A DNA stretch of 64,000 nucleotides. Origin: Paraburkholderia acidipaludis NBRC 101816 (GTDB lineage Bacteria; Pseudomonadota; Gammaproteobacteria; Burkholderiales; Burkholderiaceae). Made by a program: the position numbers and the translations under genes. The stretch's first letter is position 1; each line of letters starts with the position of its first letter. Location of the stretch: contig NZ_BAXZ01000004.1 of NCBI RefSeq assembly GCF_000684975.1, forward strand, positions 310,001 through 374,000, in the 5' to 3' direction. Below are positions 33,933 to 44,300 of the stretch, one piece after another. The notes under the pieces are model-generated. The model had not been told where the DNA came from. It searched no databases and saw nothing but the letters and a program-made list of their open reading frames with translations.

Positions 33933-35513
33933 GTGAGTCAACAGAATCGGTACGATCTGCTCGTGGTTGGCGGAGGGATCAACGGCGCGGGCATCGCGCG
34001 CGACGCGGCCGGGCGCGGCCTGTCCGTGCTTCTTTGCGAGCAGGACGATCTCGCTTCGCATACCTCTTCGGCCAGCACGAAGCTGATTCACGGCGGCCTG
34101 CGCTATCTCGAGTACAAGGAGTTCGGTCTCGTGCGCAAGGCGCTGCAGGAGCGCGAAACGCTGCTGCGGGCGGCGCCGCACATCATGTGGCCGCTGCGCT
34201 TCGTGATGCCGCACGTGCCGAACCTGCGCCCCGCCTGGCTGATCCGCGTCGGCCTCTTTCTCTACGACCACCTCGCGAAGCGCGAACTGCTGCCGGGCTC
34301 GCGCGGCATCGACATGCGCCGGCATCCGGCCGGGGCGCCGCTCGTCGATTCGATCCGCCGCGGCTTCGTCTATTCGGACGGCTGGGTGAACGACGCGCGC
34401 CTCGTCGTGCTCAACGCGATGGATGCGAAAGAGCGCGGCGCCGAGATTCTTACGCGCACGAAGCTCGTTTCGGCACGTCGCACGCATGGAGCGAATGGTG
34501 CCGGCGGCGCAGAATGGCAGGCACGCCTGCAGCGCGCGGACGGCTCGATCCTGGACGTGCGCGCCCGCGCGATCGCCAACGCGGCGGGGCCGTGGGTGGG
34601 CGAGGTGCTGCACGGCGCGCTCGGCCGCGGCGCGCAGCACAGCGTGCGGCTCGTGAAGGGCAGCCATATCGTGACGAAGCGTCTGTTCGAGCACGATCAT
34701 GCGTACATCTTCCAGAACCCGGACAAGCGCATTATCTTTGCGATTCCTTACGAACACGACTTCACGCTGATCGGCACGACCGACGTGGAGTATCACAACG
34801 ATCCCGCGCAGGTCGCCATCGACGGCGACGAAACGCGCTATCTGTGCGACTCGATCAACCGCTACTTCAAACGCAAGATCTCGCCCGCCGACGTTTACTG
34901 GACCTATTCGGGCGTGCGTCCGCTGCTCGAGGATGAGGGGGCCGACAACCCGGCCGCCGTCACGCGCGACTACAAGCTGGAGCTGGACGAAAGCGAAGGC
35001 GCGCCGCTCCTCTCCGTGTTCGGCGGCAAGATCACGACGTTCCGCAAGCTTGCCGAAGAGGCGTCCGACCTGTTGTGCCGCGCGCTCGGCTCGCATGCCG
35101 GCGCCTGGACGGCGGGTGCGCCGCTGCCGGGCGGCGACATGGCCAATGCGCGCTTCGAACCGTTCGAGCAGGCCTTCGCGAAACGTCACGCGTGGCTGCC
35201 CGCGCCGCTCGTGCACCGCTATGCGCGCGCCTACGGCACGCGCGCGAGCCGCGTGGTGGGCGACGCGGTCTCGCTGGCAGGGCTCGGCGAGGAGATCGCA
35301 CCGGGGATCTACGAAGCGGAATTGCGTTACCTGCGCGACGCCGAATGGGCGACCTGCGCGCAGGACGTCCTGTGGCGCCGTTCGAAGCTCGGCCTGCACG
35401 TTGCGCCCGAGACGCTCGGCGACGTGACGGCCGCCATCGACGCCTGGTTCGGCGCCGCGTGCGCGGCGTCGGCTCCGGCAGCCCGGAGCGCGGCGCATCA
35501 GGCGATGCACTAA
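33933..35513 (+). CDS. glpD: aerobic glycerol-3-phosphate dehydrogenase
   Basis: The 526-residue flavoprotein has the FAD motif LLVVGGGINGAGIARDAAGRG at the N terminus, SSASTKLIHGGLRYLE, and the C-terminal DAO domain. It oxidises glycerol 3-phosphate to dihydroxyacetone phosphate at the inner membrane and passes electrons to quinone. A GTG at 33933 is the start, following AGGGA by about 6 nt. GlpR-like operators precede it, and glpK and glpF follow. Confidence 0.95.
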   Translation: MSQQNRYDLLVVGGGINGAGIARDAAGRGLSVLLCEQDDLASHTSSASTKLIHGGLRYLEYKEFGLVRKALQERETLLRAAPHIMWPLRFVMPHVPNLRPAWLIRVGLFLYDHLAKRELLPGSRGIDMRRHPAGAPLVDSIRRGFVYSDGWVNDARLVVLNAMDAKERGAEILTRTKLVSARRTHGANGAGGAEWQARLQRADGSILDVRARAIANAAGPWVGEVLHGALGRGAQHSVRLVKGSHIVTKRLFEHDHAYIFQNPDKRIIFAIPYEHDFTLIGTTDVEYHNDPAQVAIDGDETRYLCDSINRYFKRKISPADVYWTYSGVRPLLEDEGADNPAAVTRDYKLELDESEGAPLLSVFGGKITTFRKLAEEASDLLCRALGSHAGAWTAGAPLPGGDMANARFEPFEQAFAKRHAWLPAPLVHRYARAYGTRASRVVGDAVSLAGLGEEIAPGIYEAELRYLRDAEWATCAQDVLWRRSKLGLHVAPETLGDVTAAIDAWFGAACAASAPAARSAAHQAMH

Positions 35514-35538
35514 AGCCCGGCATCGAAGATCGGCAATT

Positions 35539-35574
35539 AGTCGGGCAAAAAGTCGGGCAAACAGCCGGGCAATC
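35539..35574 (+). repeat. three 12-bp tandem repeats before glpK
   Basis: AGTCGGGCAAAA, AGTCGGGCAAAC and AGCCGGGCAATC follow one another at 35539, 35551 and 35563. They fill part of the 119-bp glpD-glpK gap. The role is unknown. Confidence 0.7.
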
Positions 35575-35632
35575 AAAACGTGCCGCCTCGCGCGGCGCGA
35601 ATCACAACTACCAACGGAAGGAGATAAGAGAC

Positions 35633-37135
35633 ATGCAGGATCAATACATTCTCGCGCTCGACCAGGGCACGACGAGTTCGCGCGCGATGCTGTTCGACCG
35701 GCAAGGCAACATCGTTTCGATGGCGCAGAAGGAGTTCGAACAGATCTACCCGCAGCCGGGCTGGGTCGAGCACGACCCGCAGGAGATCTGGTCCACCCAG
35801 GCCGGCGTGGCCGCCGAGGCCGTTACGCGCGCAGGCATGAACGGCACCAATATCGCCGCCATCGGCATCACGAACCAGCGCGAGACGACCATCGTATGGG
35901 ACCGCGAGACGGGCCAGCCGATCTATAACGCGATCGTCTGGCAGGACCGCCGCACGGCCGACTTCTGCGACAAGCTCAAGGCCCAGGGCCTCGAAGCGAA
36001 GGTGCGCGCGAAGACCGGCCTGCCGATCGACTCGTACTTCTCGGGCACGAAGATCCGCTGGATTCTCGACAACGTGGAAGGCGCGCGCGAAAAGGCGCGC
36101 CAGGGGAAGCTCGCGTTCGGCACGGTCGACAGCTGGCTCATCTGGAACTTCACGAAGCACGAACTGCACGTGACCGACGTGACGAACGCGTCGCGCACGA
36201 TGCTCTTCAACATCCATACGCGCGAGTGGGACAACGACCTGCTCGAGGCGCTCGACATTCCGCGCAGCATGCTGCCCGAAGTCCGTTCGTCATCCGAAGT
36301 TTATGGGCCGACGAAGACCACGGTGTTCGCCTCGAAGATTCCGATTGCCGGCATCGCGGGCGACCAGCAGGCGGCACTCTTCGGCCAGATGTGCACGACC
36401 TCGGGCATGGTGAAGAACACCTACGGCACGGGCTGCTTCCTGATGATGAACACGGGCACGAAGCCGATCGAGTCGAAGAACAATCTCGTCACGACGATTG
36501 CCTGGCAGATCGGCAAGGAAGTGCACTACGCGCTCGAAGGCAGCATCTTCATTGCGGGCGCCGTGGTGCAGTGGCTGCGTGACGGCATGGGCGTCATCAA
36601 GAGCGCGGCCGAGATCGAGGCGCTCGCCGGCAGTGTTGCGCATACGGACGGCGTGTATCTCGTGCCCGCGTTCGCCGGTCTCGGCGCGCCGCACTGGAAC
36701 GCGCATGCGCGCGGCTCGCTCTTCGGCGTGACGCGCGGCACGACCTCGGCGCACCTTGCGCGCGCGGCGCTCGATTCGATCGCTTATCAGTCGCTCGACG
36801 TGCTTTCGGCCATGGAAGCCGACTCGGGCATCAGCATCGGCGAGCTGCGCGTGGACGGCGGCGCGAGCGCGAACAATCTGCTCATGCAGTTCCAGGCCGA
36901 CATGCTGGGCGTGGACGTGGTGCGCCCGCAGATCACCGAGACCACGGCGCTGGGCGCCGCGTACCTCGCGGGCCTCGCGACGGGCTACTGGAAGAGCATT
37001 GACGAAGTGCAGAGCCAGTGGCAGCTCGACCGCCGCTTCGGTCCCACGATGGCGGCCGATCAGGTGGACAAGTGCCGCGCCGGCTGGCAGCGTGCGGTAC
37101 GCGCGGCCAAGGCATGGGCGGACGACACGCACTGA
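35633..37135 (+). CDS. glpK: glycerol kinase
   Basis: The 500-residue enzyme has the full glycerol kinase set: LDQGTTSSRAMLFD, ITNQRETT, DSYFSGTKIRW, IAGDQQAALFGQ and the C-terminal DGGASANNLLMQFQAD. It phosphorylates glycerol for GlpD. AAGGAG precedes the ATG by 9 nt. It sits between glpD and glpF and differs from the FGGY kinase at 19.2 kb, which has GDSHAA at the substrate Asp. Confidence 0.97.
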   Translation: MQDQYILALDQGTTSSRAMLFDRQGNIVSMAQKEFEQIYPQPGWVEHDPQEIWSTQAGVAAEAVTRAGMNGTNIAAIGITNQRETTIVWDRETGQPIYNAIVWQDRRTADFCDKLKAQGLEAKVRAKTGLPIDSYFSGTKIRWILDNVEGAREKARQGKLAFGTVDSWLIWNFTKHELHVTDVTNASRTMLFNIHTREWDNDLLEALDIPRSMLPEVRSSSEVYGPTKTTVFASKIPIAGIAGDQQAALFGQMCTTSGMVKNTYGTGCFLMMNTGTKPIESKNNLVTTIAWQIGKEVHYALEGSIFIAGAVVQWLRDGMGVIKSAAEIEALAGSVAHTDGVYLVPAFAGLGAPHWNAHARGSLFGVTRGTTSAHLARAALDSIAYQSLDVLSAMEADSGISIGELRVDGGASANNLLMQFQADMLGVDVVRPQITETTALGAAYLAGLATGYWKSIDEVQSQWQLDRRFGPTMAADQVDKCRAGWQRAVRAAKAWADDTH

Positions 37136-37234
37136 GCCGCTTTCCGGATCAATCAGGCATACGAACAAAAAACATTTTTCATGCAGCAGGGCGCGCATGA
37201 GCGCGTGCCTGCCGCATGGCTAGAGAGACACATC

Positions 37235-37954
37235 ATGTCACCATACATTGCAGAATTCATCGGCACAGCGATTCTCGTGCTGCTCGGCAACGGCGCGGTC
37301 GCCAACGTGCTGCTCGCCAAGACGAAAGGCAACGGCGCCGATCTCATCGTCATCGTGTTCGGCTGGGCCATGGCCGTGTTCGTCGCGGTCTATGTCACGG
37401 CGTCGTTCAGCGGCGCGCACCTGAATCCCATCGTCACGATCAGCCTCGCGCTGGCGGGCAAGTTCGCGTGGTCGAAGGTGGGCGGCTACGTGGCCGCGCA
37501 GATGCTGGGCGGCATGGCCGGCGCGCTGATCGTGTGGCTCGCGTATCGCCAGCACTTCGCGCGCGAAGCGGACGCCGACCTCAAGCTCGCCGTGTTCTGC
37601 ACGGCGCCCGCGATCCGCAGCGTGAAGCACAACGTGCTGACCGAGGCCATCTGTACGTTCATCCTGATTCTGGGCGTGTTGTATCTCGCGTCGCCGCAGG
37701 TGGGGCTCGGCGCGCTCGATGCGCTGCCGGTGGGCCTGCTCGTGCTCGGCATCGGCATTTCGCTGGGGGGGCCCACGGGCTATGCGATGAGCCCGGCGCG
37801 CGATCTGTCGCCGCGCATCATGCACGCGCTGCTGCCGATTCCGGGCAAGCGCGACAGCGACTGGCGCTATGCGTGGATTCCGGTGATCGGGCCGCTCGTG
37901 GGCGGGGCCGCGGCAGCCGGACTCTATAACTACCTGCACCTGCACACGGTCTGA
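37235..37954 (+). CDS. glpF: glycerol facilitator, MIP/aquaglyceroporin family
   Basis: The 239-residue membrane protein has six hydrophobic segments and two re-entrant loops. The loops deviate from the canonical NPA boxes: GAHLNPIVT in the first and GYAMSPARD in the second. The Arg of the selectivity filter (ARD) is kept. Position after glpK supports glycerol uptake, but the altered loops may change selectivity. The ATG at 37235 is chosen because the family N terminus (PYIAEFIGTAILVLLG) begins there. Confidence 0.9.
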   Translation: MSPYIAEFIGTAILVLLGNGAVANVLLAKTKGNGADLIVIVFGWAMAVFVAVYVTASFSGAHLNPIVTISLALAGKFAWSKVGGYVAAQMLGGMAGALIVWLAYRQHFAREADADLKLAVFCTAPAIRSVKHNVLTEAICTFILILGVLYLASPQVGLGALDALPVGLLVLGIGISLGGPTGYAMSPARDLSPRIMHALLPIPGKRDSDWRYAWIPVIGPLVGGAAAAGLYNYLHLHTV

Positions 37955-37993
37955 CCGGCCGCCGCTGGTCGGACACTTCCTGTGTCATCGTTC

Positions 37994-38024
37994 ACGCCCC
38001 GGGCTTTCGCGGCCTCGGGGCGTT
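37994..38024 (+). terminator. probable terminator of the glp operon
   Basis: ACGCCCCG (37994-38001) and CGGGGCGT (38016-38023) form an 8-bp GC-rich stem with a 14-nt loop, 40 bp after glpF, followed by TTGT only. Its position suits the end of the glp transcript. Confidence 0.5.
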
Positions 38025-38142
38025 GTCGCTTGTACGGCGTCAGGCGGGGCGCTCAGGGTAAGCGTGGATACGCTTTCTGACAATTGCTAACATCCTCATG
38101 GCTCACGAGGCGGTAACGTACCGGCCTGAACAAGGATCGAGC

Positions 38143-38238
38143 ATGAAACTCCCGAACAACACTGCCATCGCCGTTGCGCTCGCCGCGATTGCGCTCTCTG
38201 TCTCGGCGCTCATCATCGCGGTCGCACAGCACGTTTGA
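38143..38238 (+). CDS. small membrane protein, 31 aa
   Basis: AAGGA lies 6 nt before the ATG at 38143. The 31 codons encode a short polar N terminus (KLPNNT) and one hydrophobic helix (AIAVALAAIALSVSALIIAV) ending in AQHV. It would be a single-pass inner-membrane microprotein. It ends 9 bp from the convergent desulfurase-like gene. Function unknown; conservation was not testable here. Confidence 0.5.
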   Translation: MKLPNNTAIAVALAAIALSVSALIIAVAQHV

Positions 38239-38247
38239 ACGGGCGCA

Positions 38248-39420
38248 TCAAGCGCCCTGGACCGCCGCCGGGCTCACCGACTCGATCACTTCGCGCAAGC
38301 GGCCAATCGCGAAGTCGACATCTTCCTGCTTCGTAAACCGGCCGAGGCTCAGCCGGATCGTGCGCGACGCCGCTTCGGCGGCAAGACCGATTCCCATCAG
38401 CACATGCGAAGGCGTGCCGGCCGCCGAGCTGCAGGCCGACGTCGAAGACACCGCGAAGTCCGACCCGAGCAGAAACGGGAAAAAGCCCGCGTGATCCACG
38501 AGCAAGCTCATCGTGTGCGCAATGCGCCGCGCCTCGCGCGCGTTGAGCGAGACCCCTGCGAGACCGGCGATGCCGTCCAGCAACCGTGCGCCCAGTTGCG
38601 CGATGCGGGCGTTGTCGGCTTCGCCATCGGCGGCGGCGATGGCGCACGCCGTGCCCATGCCCACGATCTGATGCGTGGCCAGCGTGCCCGAGCGCAGGCC
38701 GCGCTCGTGGCCGCCGCCGTGCATCTGCGGAGCGAGGCGCGCGGCAATGCCTTCGCGCACATACAGCGCGCCGATGCCCTTGGGCCCGTAGACCTTGTGC
38801 GCGGACATCGACATGAGGTCGATGCCGAGCGCCTTCACGTCGATAGGCGTCTTGCCGAGGGCCTGTGCCGCATCGACGTGCAGCAGCGCGCCGGCCGCGT
38901 GCACGATCGGTGCGATCGCGGCGATGTCGGTGAGCGTGCCGATTTCGTTGTTCACCAGCATCAGCGAGACGAGGCCGGTGTCCTCGCGCAGCGCGGCGGC
39001 AACGGCCGCGGGCGAAATCGAGCCGTCGGGCGCGGGGCGCAGCCACGTAACGGGCGTGCCGCGCTTTTCCAGGCTGGCGGCCGTATCGAGAATGGCTTTG
39101 TGCTCGAGGATGCTCGTGACGAGGTGCGGCCGCGCCGTGGCGGCTTCGGCATAGCCCTTGAGCGCGAGATTGTTCGATTCGGTCGCGCCCGAGGTCCACA
39201 CGATCTCGGCGGCTTCGGCGCCGATCAGCGCCGCGACCTGTTGCCGGGCGCGCTCCACGAGCGCGCGGGCGCGGGTGCCCGCGTCGTGCGAGCTCGACGC
39301 GGGGTTGCCGAAAACGCCGTCCATGCCGAGGCAATCGCTCATGGCCGCGATGACGCGCGGGTCGGCCGGCGTGGTCGCCGCGTAGTCGAAGTAATGCAGG
39401 TGTCCAGGGTTCGTCGTCAT
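38248..39420 (-). CDS. cysteine desulfurase family aminotransferase
   Basis: The 390-residue PLP enzyme resembles NifS/IscS: YFDYAATTPADP at the N terminus, TSGATESNNLA, HVDAAQALGK, the PLP Lys in SMSAHKVYGPKG and a catalytic Cys in VSSTSACSSAAGTPSHVL. It should mobilise sulfur from cysteine for Fe-S or molybdenum cofactor assembly. No isc or suf partners are nearby, but the Fe-S- and molybdenum-rich nitrate reductase operon starts 2 kb away. GGAGG precedes the ATG by 4 nt. Confidence 0.85.
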   Translation of the reverse strand: MTTNPGHLHYFDYAATTPADPRVIAAMSDCLGMDGVFGNPASSSHDAGTRARALVERARQQVAALIGAEAAEIVWTSGATESNNLALKGYAEAATARPHLVTSILEHKAILDTAASLEKRGTPVTWLRPAPDGSISPAAVAAALREDTGLVSLMLVNNEIGTLTDIAAIAPIVHAAGALLHVDAAQALGKTPIDVKALGIDLMSMSAHKVYGPKGIGALYVREGIAARLAPQMHGGGHERGLRSGTLATHQIVGMGTACAIAAADGEADNARIAQLGARLLDGIAGLAGVSLNAREARRIAHTMSLLVDHAGFFPFLLGSDFAVSSTSACSSAAGTPSHVLMGIGLAAEAASRTIRLSLGRFTKQEDVDFAIGRLREVIESVSPAAVQGA

Positions 39421-39572
39421 AAGGCCTCCGCCAATCGAAGGAGAAAATCCTACCGACCTGGAGCGAGAAAATGCTTCCAAATTGGCGGCGCGTGACGGGG
39501 GCGACGTAGATAAAAATTCTATCGTGCGACATGCCGGCGATGAAGCCGCGAGGGTCGCCGGGCGGCCTTGCG

Positions 39573-40774
39573 CTAACCCTCCTTGCCGTCCAGCCGCGGA
39601 CGGCAAAGCCATCCCGCGTAACGCACGCAATACGCGGCGAACGCCGCGATCCAGCAGACCGCCGATACGTCGATGGCCGCAAGCGTCCACGCCGGCACCA
39701 GCGCGGGCACGACCACGCGCATCACGGCGGCCAGCATCAGCAGTCCATAGCAGGCGATCTCGATGCGCCCCGCGACGAGCGGCCGGCCCGTATGCCCCCG
39801 CGCCGTGCGCGTGATCATGGCGATGATCGCGCAGCCGATCGCGCCCACCGTGAACGCGTGCATCGCGAGCGAATGGGCGACGTAGCCGCACGATGCGAGC
39901 GCAAGCATCGCGAAGCCGAGCGGAATCCACGCATAGGCAACATGCAGGATCGCGAGGATGGGGCGATTGCCGACGCGCCATGAGCGCCAGCCGAACCACC
40001 GCCAACCCTGCACGAGAGCGGCGGCGAGGCTCGCGGCGGCTACCGCGGGGCGGGGCGCGCCGAATCCGTCCATGACAAAGGCGAGTGCGGTGAGCGGCAT
40101 CACCGCGGCTTCGACAAAACGCCAGCGCAGGAATGCATAGCCCGGAACCGCATTGGCGGTGAAGGACGGAATGATGCGTCCGCCGATGACGGTCACGAAC
40201 AGCACAAGCAGGCCGACCGCGAGCCAGGCGCTACGCAGCGCCCAGTCCGCGTGTCCGCTGCCGGCCGCCAGATGGAACGCGAGGTTGGCGGCCGCGAGCA
40301 GCCCGAGCGCAACGGGCAGGAAAACGTTGTGGCGGTTCTGCGCGCGGACGAGCACGCGCAGCAACACGAATGCACAGACAGGCAGGAACGCGACATCGAC
40401 CGTGGCGGCGAGCGCGGCGGGAGCCCAGGCCACGGCCGCGCGCCCGGCCAGCCAGAGCAGCCACAGCGCGGCGAGCGAGCGGCCCTGTGCGGGCGTCACG
40501 GAGGTCCACGCGCGTACGGCGGTAAGCAGGAAGCCCACCACGATGGCCGCGGCAAAGCCGAAGATCATTTCGTGGACATGCCAGAGGACGCCGGGCAGGG
40601 AGGACTGAAGACCCGGCAGGGGATGACCGTCTATCGCGGCCAGCCACGCGAGCATCGCGGCGCTGCCGAACAGCGCGCCGCCCAGGTAGAACGGGCGAAA
40701 GCCGAGCGCCCAGAGTGCGAAGCGGCGGCGCGGCGCGGCGCGGCCGGCGGTTCGGCGATGCTGTGGAGATTCAT
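39573..40774 (-). CDS. nnrS: NnrS family membrane protein, 5' frameshift in a repeat
   Basis: The family sequence begins with RFALWALGFRPFYLGGALF and continues with HVHEMIFGFAAAIVVGFLLT and many membrane helices. The best start, the ATG at 40774 with GGGAG 8 nt upstream, is out of frame with this by two bases. The shift falls in three tandem copies of GGCGC (40727-40741, plus strand). With two copies, the frame would run intact for 398 residues, the normal NnrS length. Either the gene is off by slippage or an unusual start is used, such as ATT at 40793. NnrS proteins are made under nitric oxide stress, which fits the adjacent nar genes. Confidence 0.78.
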
Positions 40775-40792
40775 GCTTTGCGCTCCCGCTAA

Positions 40793-40815
40793 TAGATGTA
40801 TTTGATATACATCAT
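40793..40815. promoter_or_regulatory. NsrR-like operator upstream of nnrS
   Basis: GATGTAT (40795-40801) and ATACATC (40807-40813) are perfect inverted repeats with a 5-nt centre, close to the NsrR consensus GATGYATTTnAAATRCATC. The site ends about 20 bp before the nnrS start, as expected for a repressor that lifts on nitric oxide. An overlapping TTGAT-N4-ATCAT also resembles an FNR box but its spacing to the start is poor. Confidence 0.6.
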
Positions 40816-41398
40816 ATATGCCGCGGATCGGATCCGTAGAATCCGCAGATGTGGCATTTGCTCGCAGCCCGAACCGAAGGGCGGGGCATAAGATCGTGCC
40901 GGCTTTACAACTCGTTTTGCTGCGAGGCAAATCTGAATCGACGTTCGCACTGGTCGTTAGTGAACGTCGTGCAGCTCGATGCTCCGGCCTTCTATTCAGC
41001 TTGACCGTCGTTCGAGTCTGAGTAAAGATGCACAACGCGTGCCTGATTAGCGGGCACGCATCGCCGATGCATCAATAAAGCTGAGTAGTGCTGTCGTTCG
41101 TGTCATTTGAATGACGGCTTCGCAGTGTGTTGAAAGAACCGTCTCTACCCGGATTTCGACCGCTTTATGACATGCCGGTAACACTCACACAACCACGTTG
41201 TCTCCCCCCAAAGGCCGTGCGGTCACAGCGGCCGTGCGACAGCGGCTACAGCCATGCGAAACGCATGGTCGCACCGTGTCTACTATGGGTAATGCGGACT
41301 CCGATGTATTCCGTCATGCCTATCCGTATCTCCCCGCGTGACGCATCACCCGCGTGGCGCTCCGGCCACGCTTCGATTTCCACTTTCTCGAGATCGCC
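40816..41398. other. 583-bp gap between nnrS and narG
   Basis: The divergent nnrS-narG gap should contain the narG promoter, but I see no good FNR box or paired NarL heptamers. It holds GTCATT-TG-AATGAC at 41102-41115 and an inverted repeat GCGTGCC/GGCACGC near 41038-41060. Composition is less GC-rich than the genes. No convincing gene is present. Confidence 0.5.
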
Positions 41399-44300
41399 AT
41401 GAGTCATTTTCTCGACAGGCTGCGCTATTTCACGACCACCCGCCCGACCTTCTCCGACGGTCACGGCGCTGTCACGGACGAGGACCGCAAGTGGGAGGAC
41501 GCCTACCGCCAGCGCTGGCAGCACGACAAGATCGTGCGCTCGACGCATGGCGTGAACTGCACCGGCTCGTGCTCGTGGAAGATCTACGTGAAGGGCGGCA
41601 TCGTCACATGGGAGACGCAGCAGACCGACTATCCGCGCACGCGGCCCGACATGCCGAACCACGAGCCGCGCGGCTGCTCGCGCGGTGCGTCTTACTCGTG
41701 GTACCTCTATAGCGCGAACCGCCTCAAGTATCCGATGGTGCGCAGCGCGCTGCTCACGCTCTGGCGCGAGCGGCGCCGCACGCTCGAGCCCGTCGAGGCG
41801 TGGCGCTCGATCGTCGCCGACGAAGCGGCGCGCCGCAGCTATCAGCAGCGCCGCGGGCTGGGCGGCTTCGTGCGGTCGAGCTGGGATGAAGTCAACGAAA
41901 TCGTTGCGGCCGCCAACATCCACACGATACGCGAGCACGGGCCCGACCGCGTGGTGGGCTTCTCGCCGATTCCGGCGATGTCGATGGTCTCGTATGCGGC
42001 GGGCTCGCGCTATCTGTCGCTGATCGGCGGCGTGTGCCTGAGCTTCTACGACTGGTACTGCGATCTGCCGCCGGCCTCGCCGCAAACCTGGGGCGAACAG
42101 ACGGACGTGCCCGAATCCGCGGACTGGTACAACTCCACGTTCATCATGCTGTGGGGTTCTAACGTTCCGCAGACGCGCACGCCGGACGCGCATTTCATGG
42201 CCGAGGTGCGCTACAAGGGCACGAAGATCGTCTCGGTGTTTCCCGACTACGCGGAGGGCGCGAAGTTCGGCGACATCTGGCTGCATCCGAAGCAGGGCAC
42301 CGACGCGGCGCTCGCGCTCGCAATGGGGCACGTGATCCTCAAGGAGTTTCATCTGGCGGGCAAGAGCGATTACTTCGCCGACTACTGCCGCCGCTATACC
42401 GACATGCCCTGCCTCGTGCGTCTCGTGCCGCACGGCGACGGCTACGTGCCCGAGCGGCTCGTGCGCGCCTCCGACTTCGACGGGGCGCTTGGCGAAACGA
42501 ATCACGCGGAGTGGAAGACCGTGGCGATCGACGAGGCGAGCAACGACTTCGTCGTGCCGCTGGGGTCGGTGGGCTTTCGCTGGAACCAGAAGGAGGGCGG
42601 CGACAAGGGCAAGTGGAATCTGCGCGCCGAGGCCTCGAACGGTGCCGCGCTCAAGCCGAGGCTATCGCTCGTGGGCGCGCACGACGATGTCGTGGACGTG
42701 AAGTTTCCTTACTTCGGCAATCAGCCGCATGCGCATTTCGCATCGACCTCGCATGCGTCCACGCTCACGCGCCGCATTGGCGTGCGCCGCGTGAGCACGC
42801 AGAACGGCACGATGCTCGTCGCGTCCGTCTACGATCTTTTCGTCGCGAACTACGGGCTCGATCAGGGCCTGGGCGGCGCGGACATTGCCGCCGGCTACGA
42901 CGACGACGTGCCTTATACGCCGGCCTGGCAGGAGGCGATCACCGGCGTGAAGCGCGCCGACGTGATCGCGGTGGCGCGGCAGTTCGCGGAGAACGCCCAC
43001 AAGACCGAGGGCAAGTCGATGGTGATCATCGGCGCCGGGATCAACCACTGGTTCCATATGGACATGGCGTACCGCGCGATCATCAACATGCTGATCATGT
43101 GCGGCTGCATCGGCAAGTCCGGCGGGGGCTGGTCGCACTATGTGGGCCAGGAGAAGCTGCGTCCTCAAACGGGCTGGACCGCGCTCGCGTTCGCGCTCGA
43201 CTGGCACCGCCCGCCGCGCCAGATGAACGCAACGTCGTTTTTCTACGCGCACACCGACCAGTGGCGCTACGATCCGATGAATCCCACGGCGCTGCTGTCG
43301 CCGCTGGCCGATACGACCCACTTTCACGGCGCGCCGATTGACTACAACGTGCGCGCCGAGCGCATGGGCTGGCTGCCCAGCGCGCCGCAATTCAAGCGCA
43401 ATCCGCTCAACCTCGGGCGCGAGCTGGCCGGGCACGAGGCCGTGCCGGCCGAGGTCGCGGCGCGTTTGAAGGCCGGCAGCCTGAAGCTCGCCTGCGAGGA
43501 TCCCGACGATCCCGACAACTTCCCGCGCAACCTGTTCGTATGGCGCTCGAACCTGCTCGGTTCCTCGGGCAAGGGGCACGAATATTTCCTCAAGCATTTG
43601 CTTGGCACGACGAACGGCGTGCAGGGCGAGGAAATAGGCAAGGACGGCGGCGTGCGGCCCGAGGAGGTCGCATGGCGCGAGGAGGCGCCGCGCGGCAAGC
43701 TCGATCTGCTCGTGACGCTGGACTTCCGCATGTCCACCACCTGCATGTATTCGGACATCGTGCTGCCCACCGCGACGTGGTACGAGAAGGACGACATGAA
43801 CACGTCCGACATGCATCCGTTCATCCATCCGCTTTCGGCCGCGGTCGATCCCGCCTGGCAATCGAAGAGCGACTGGGAAATCTTCAAGGGGATCGCCAGG
43901 CGTTTTTCGGAGTTGAGCGTAGGTCATCTCGGCGTGGAGTGCGACGTCGTGCTCGCGCCGATCGCGCACGACAGCCCGGCCGAACTCGCCCAGCCTTTCG
44001 ACGTGCTCGACTGGAAGCGCGGCGAATGTGAACCGGTGCCCGGCAAGACCATGCCGTCGGTGATAACCGTTCAGCGCGATTATCCCGCCACGTATCGTCA
44101 GTTCACTTCGTTAGGCCCACTGATGGATACGCTGGGCAACGGCGGCAAGGGTATCAACTGGGATACGCGCGAGGAGGTGGCATTGCTCGGCGAACTCAAC
44201 TATCGGGTGGGCGGCGAGAGTTCAGCCGAGGGCCGGCCGCGCATCGAGTCTGCCATCGACGCCGCCGAGACGATTCTCTCGCTCGCGCCCGAGACCAACG

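Noticed and set aside
33843..35576. A 577-codon frame opposite glpD
   Set aside because: Same cause: third-position GC bias opens the opposite strand; composition is Arg/Ala-rich and motif-free.
40802..40815. FNR box (TTGAT-N4-ATCAT) upstream of nnrS
   Set aside because: If centred at -41.5 the transcript would start after the nnrS ATG. The overlapping NsrR-type repeat explains the sequence better.
41102..41115. GTCATT-TG-AATGAC as an FNR or NarL site for narG
   Set aside because: It matches neither TTGAT-N4-ATCAA nor paired NarL heptamers.
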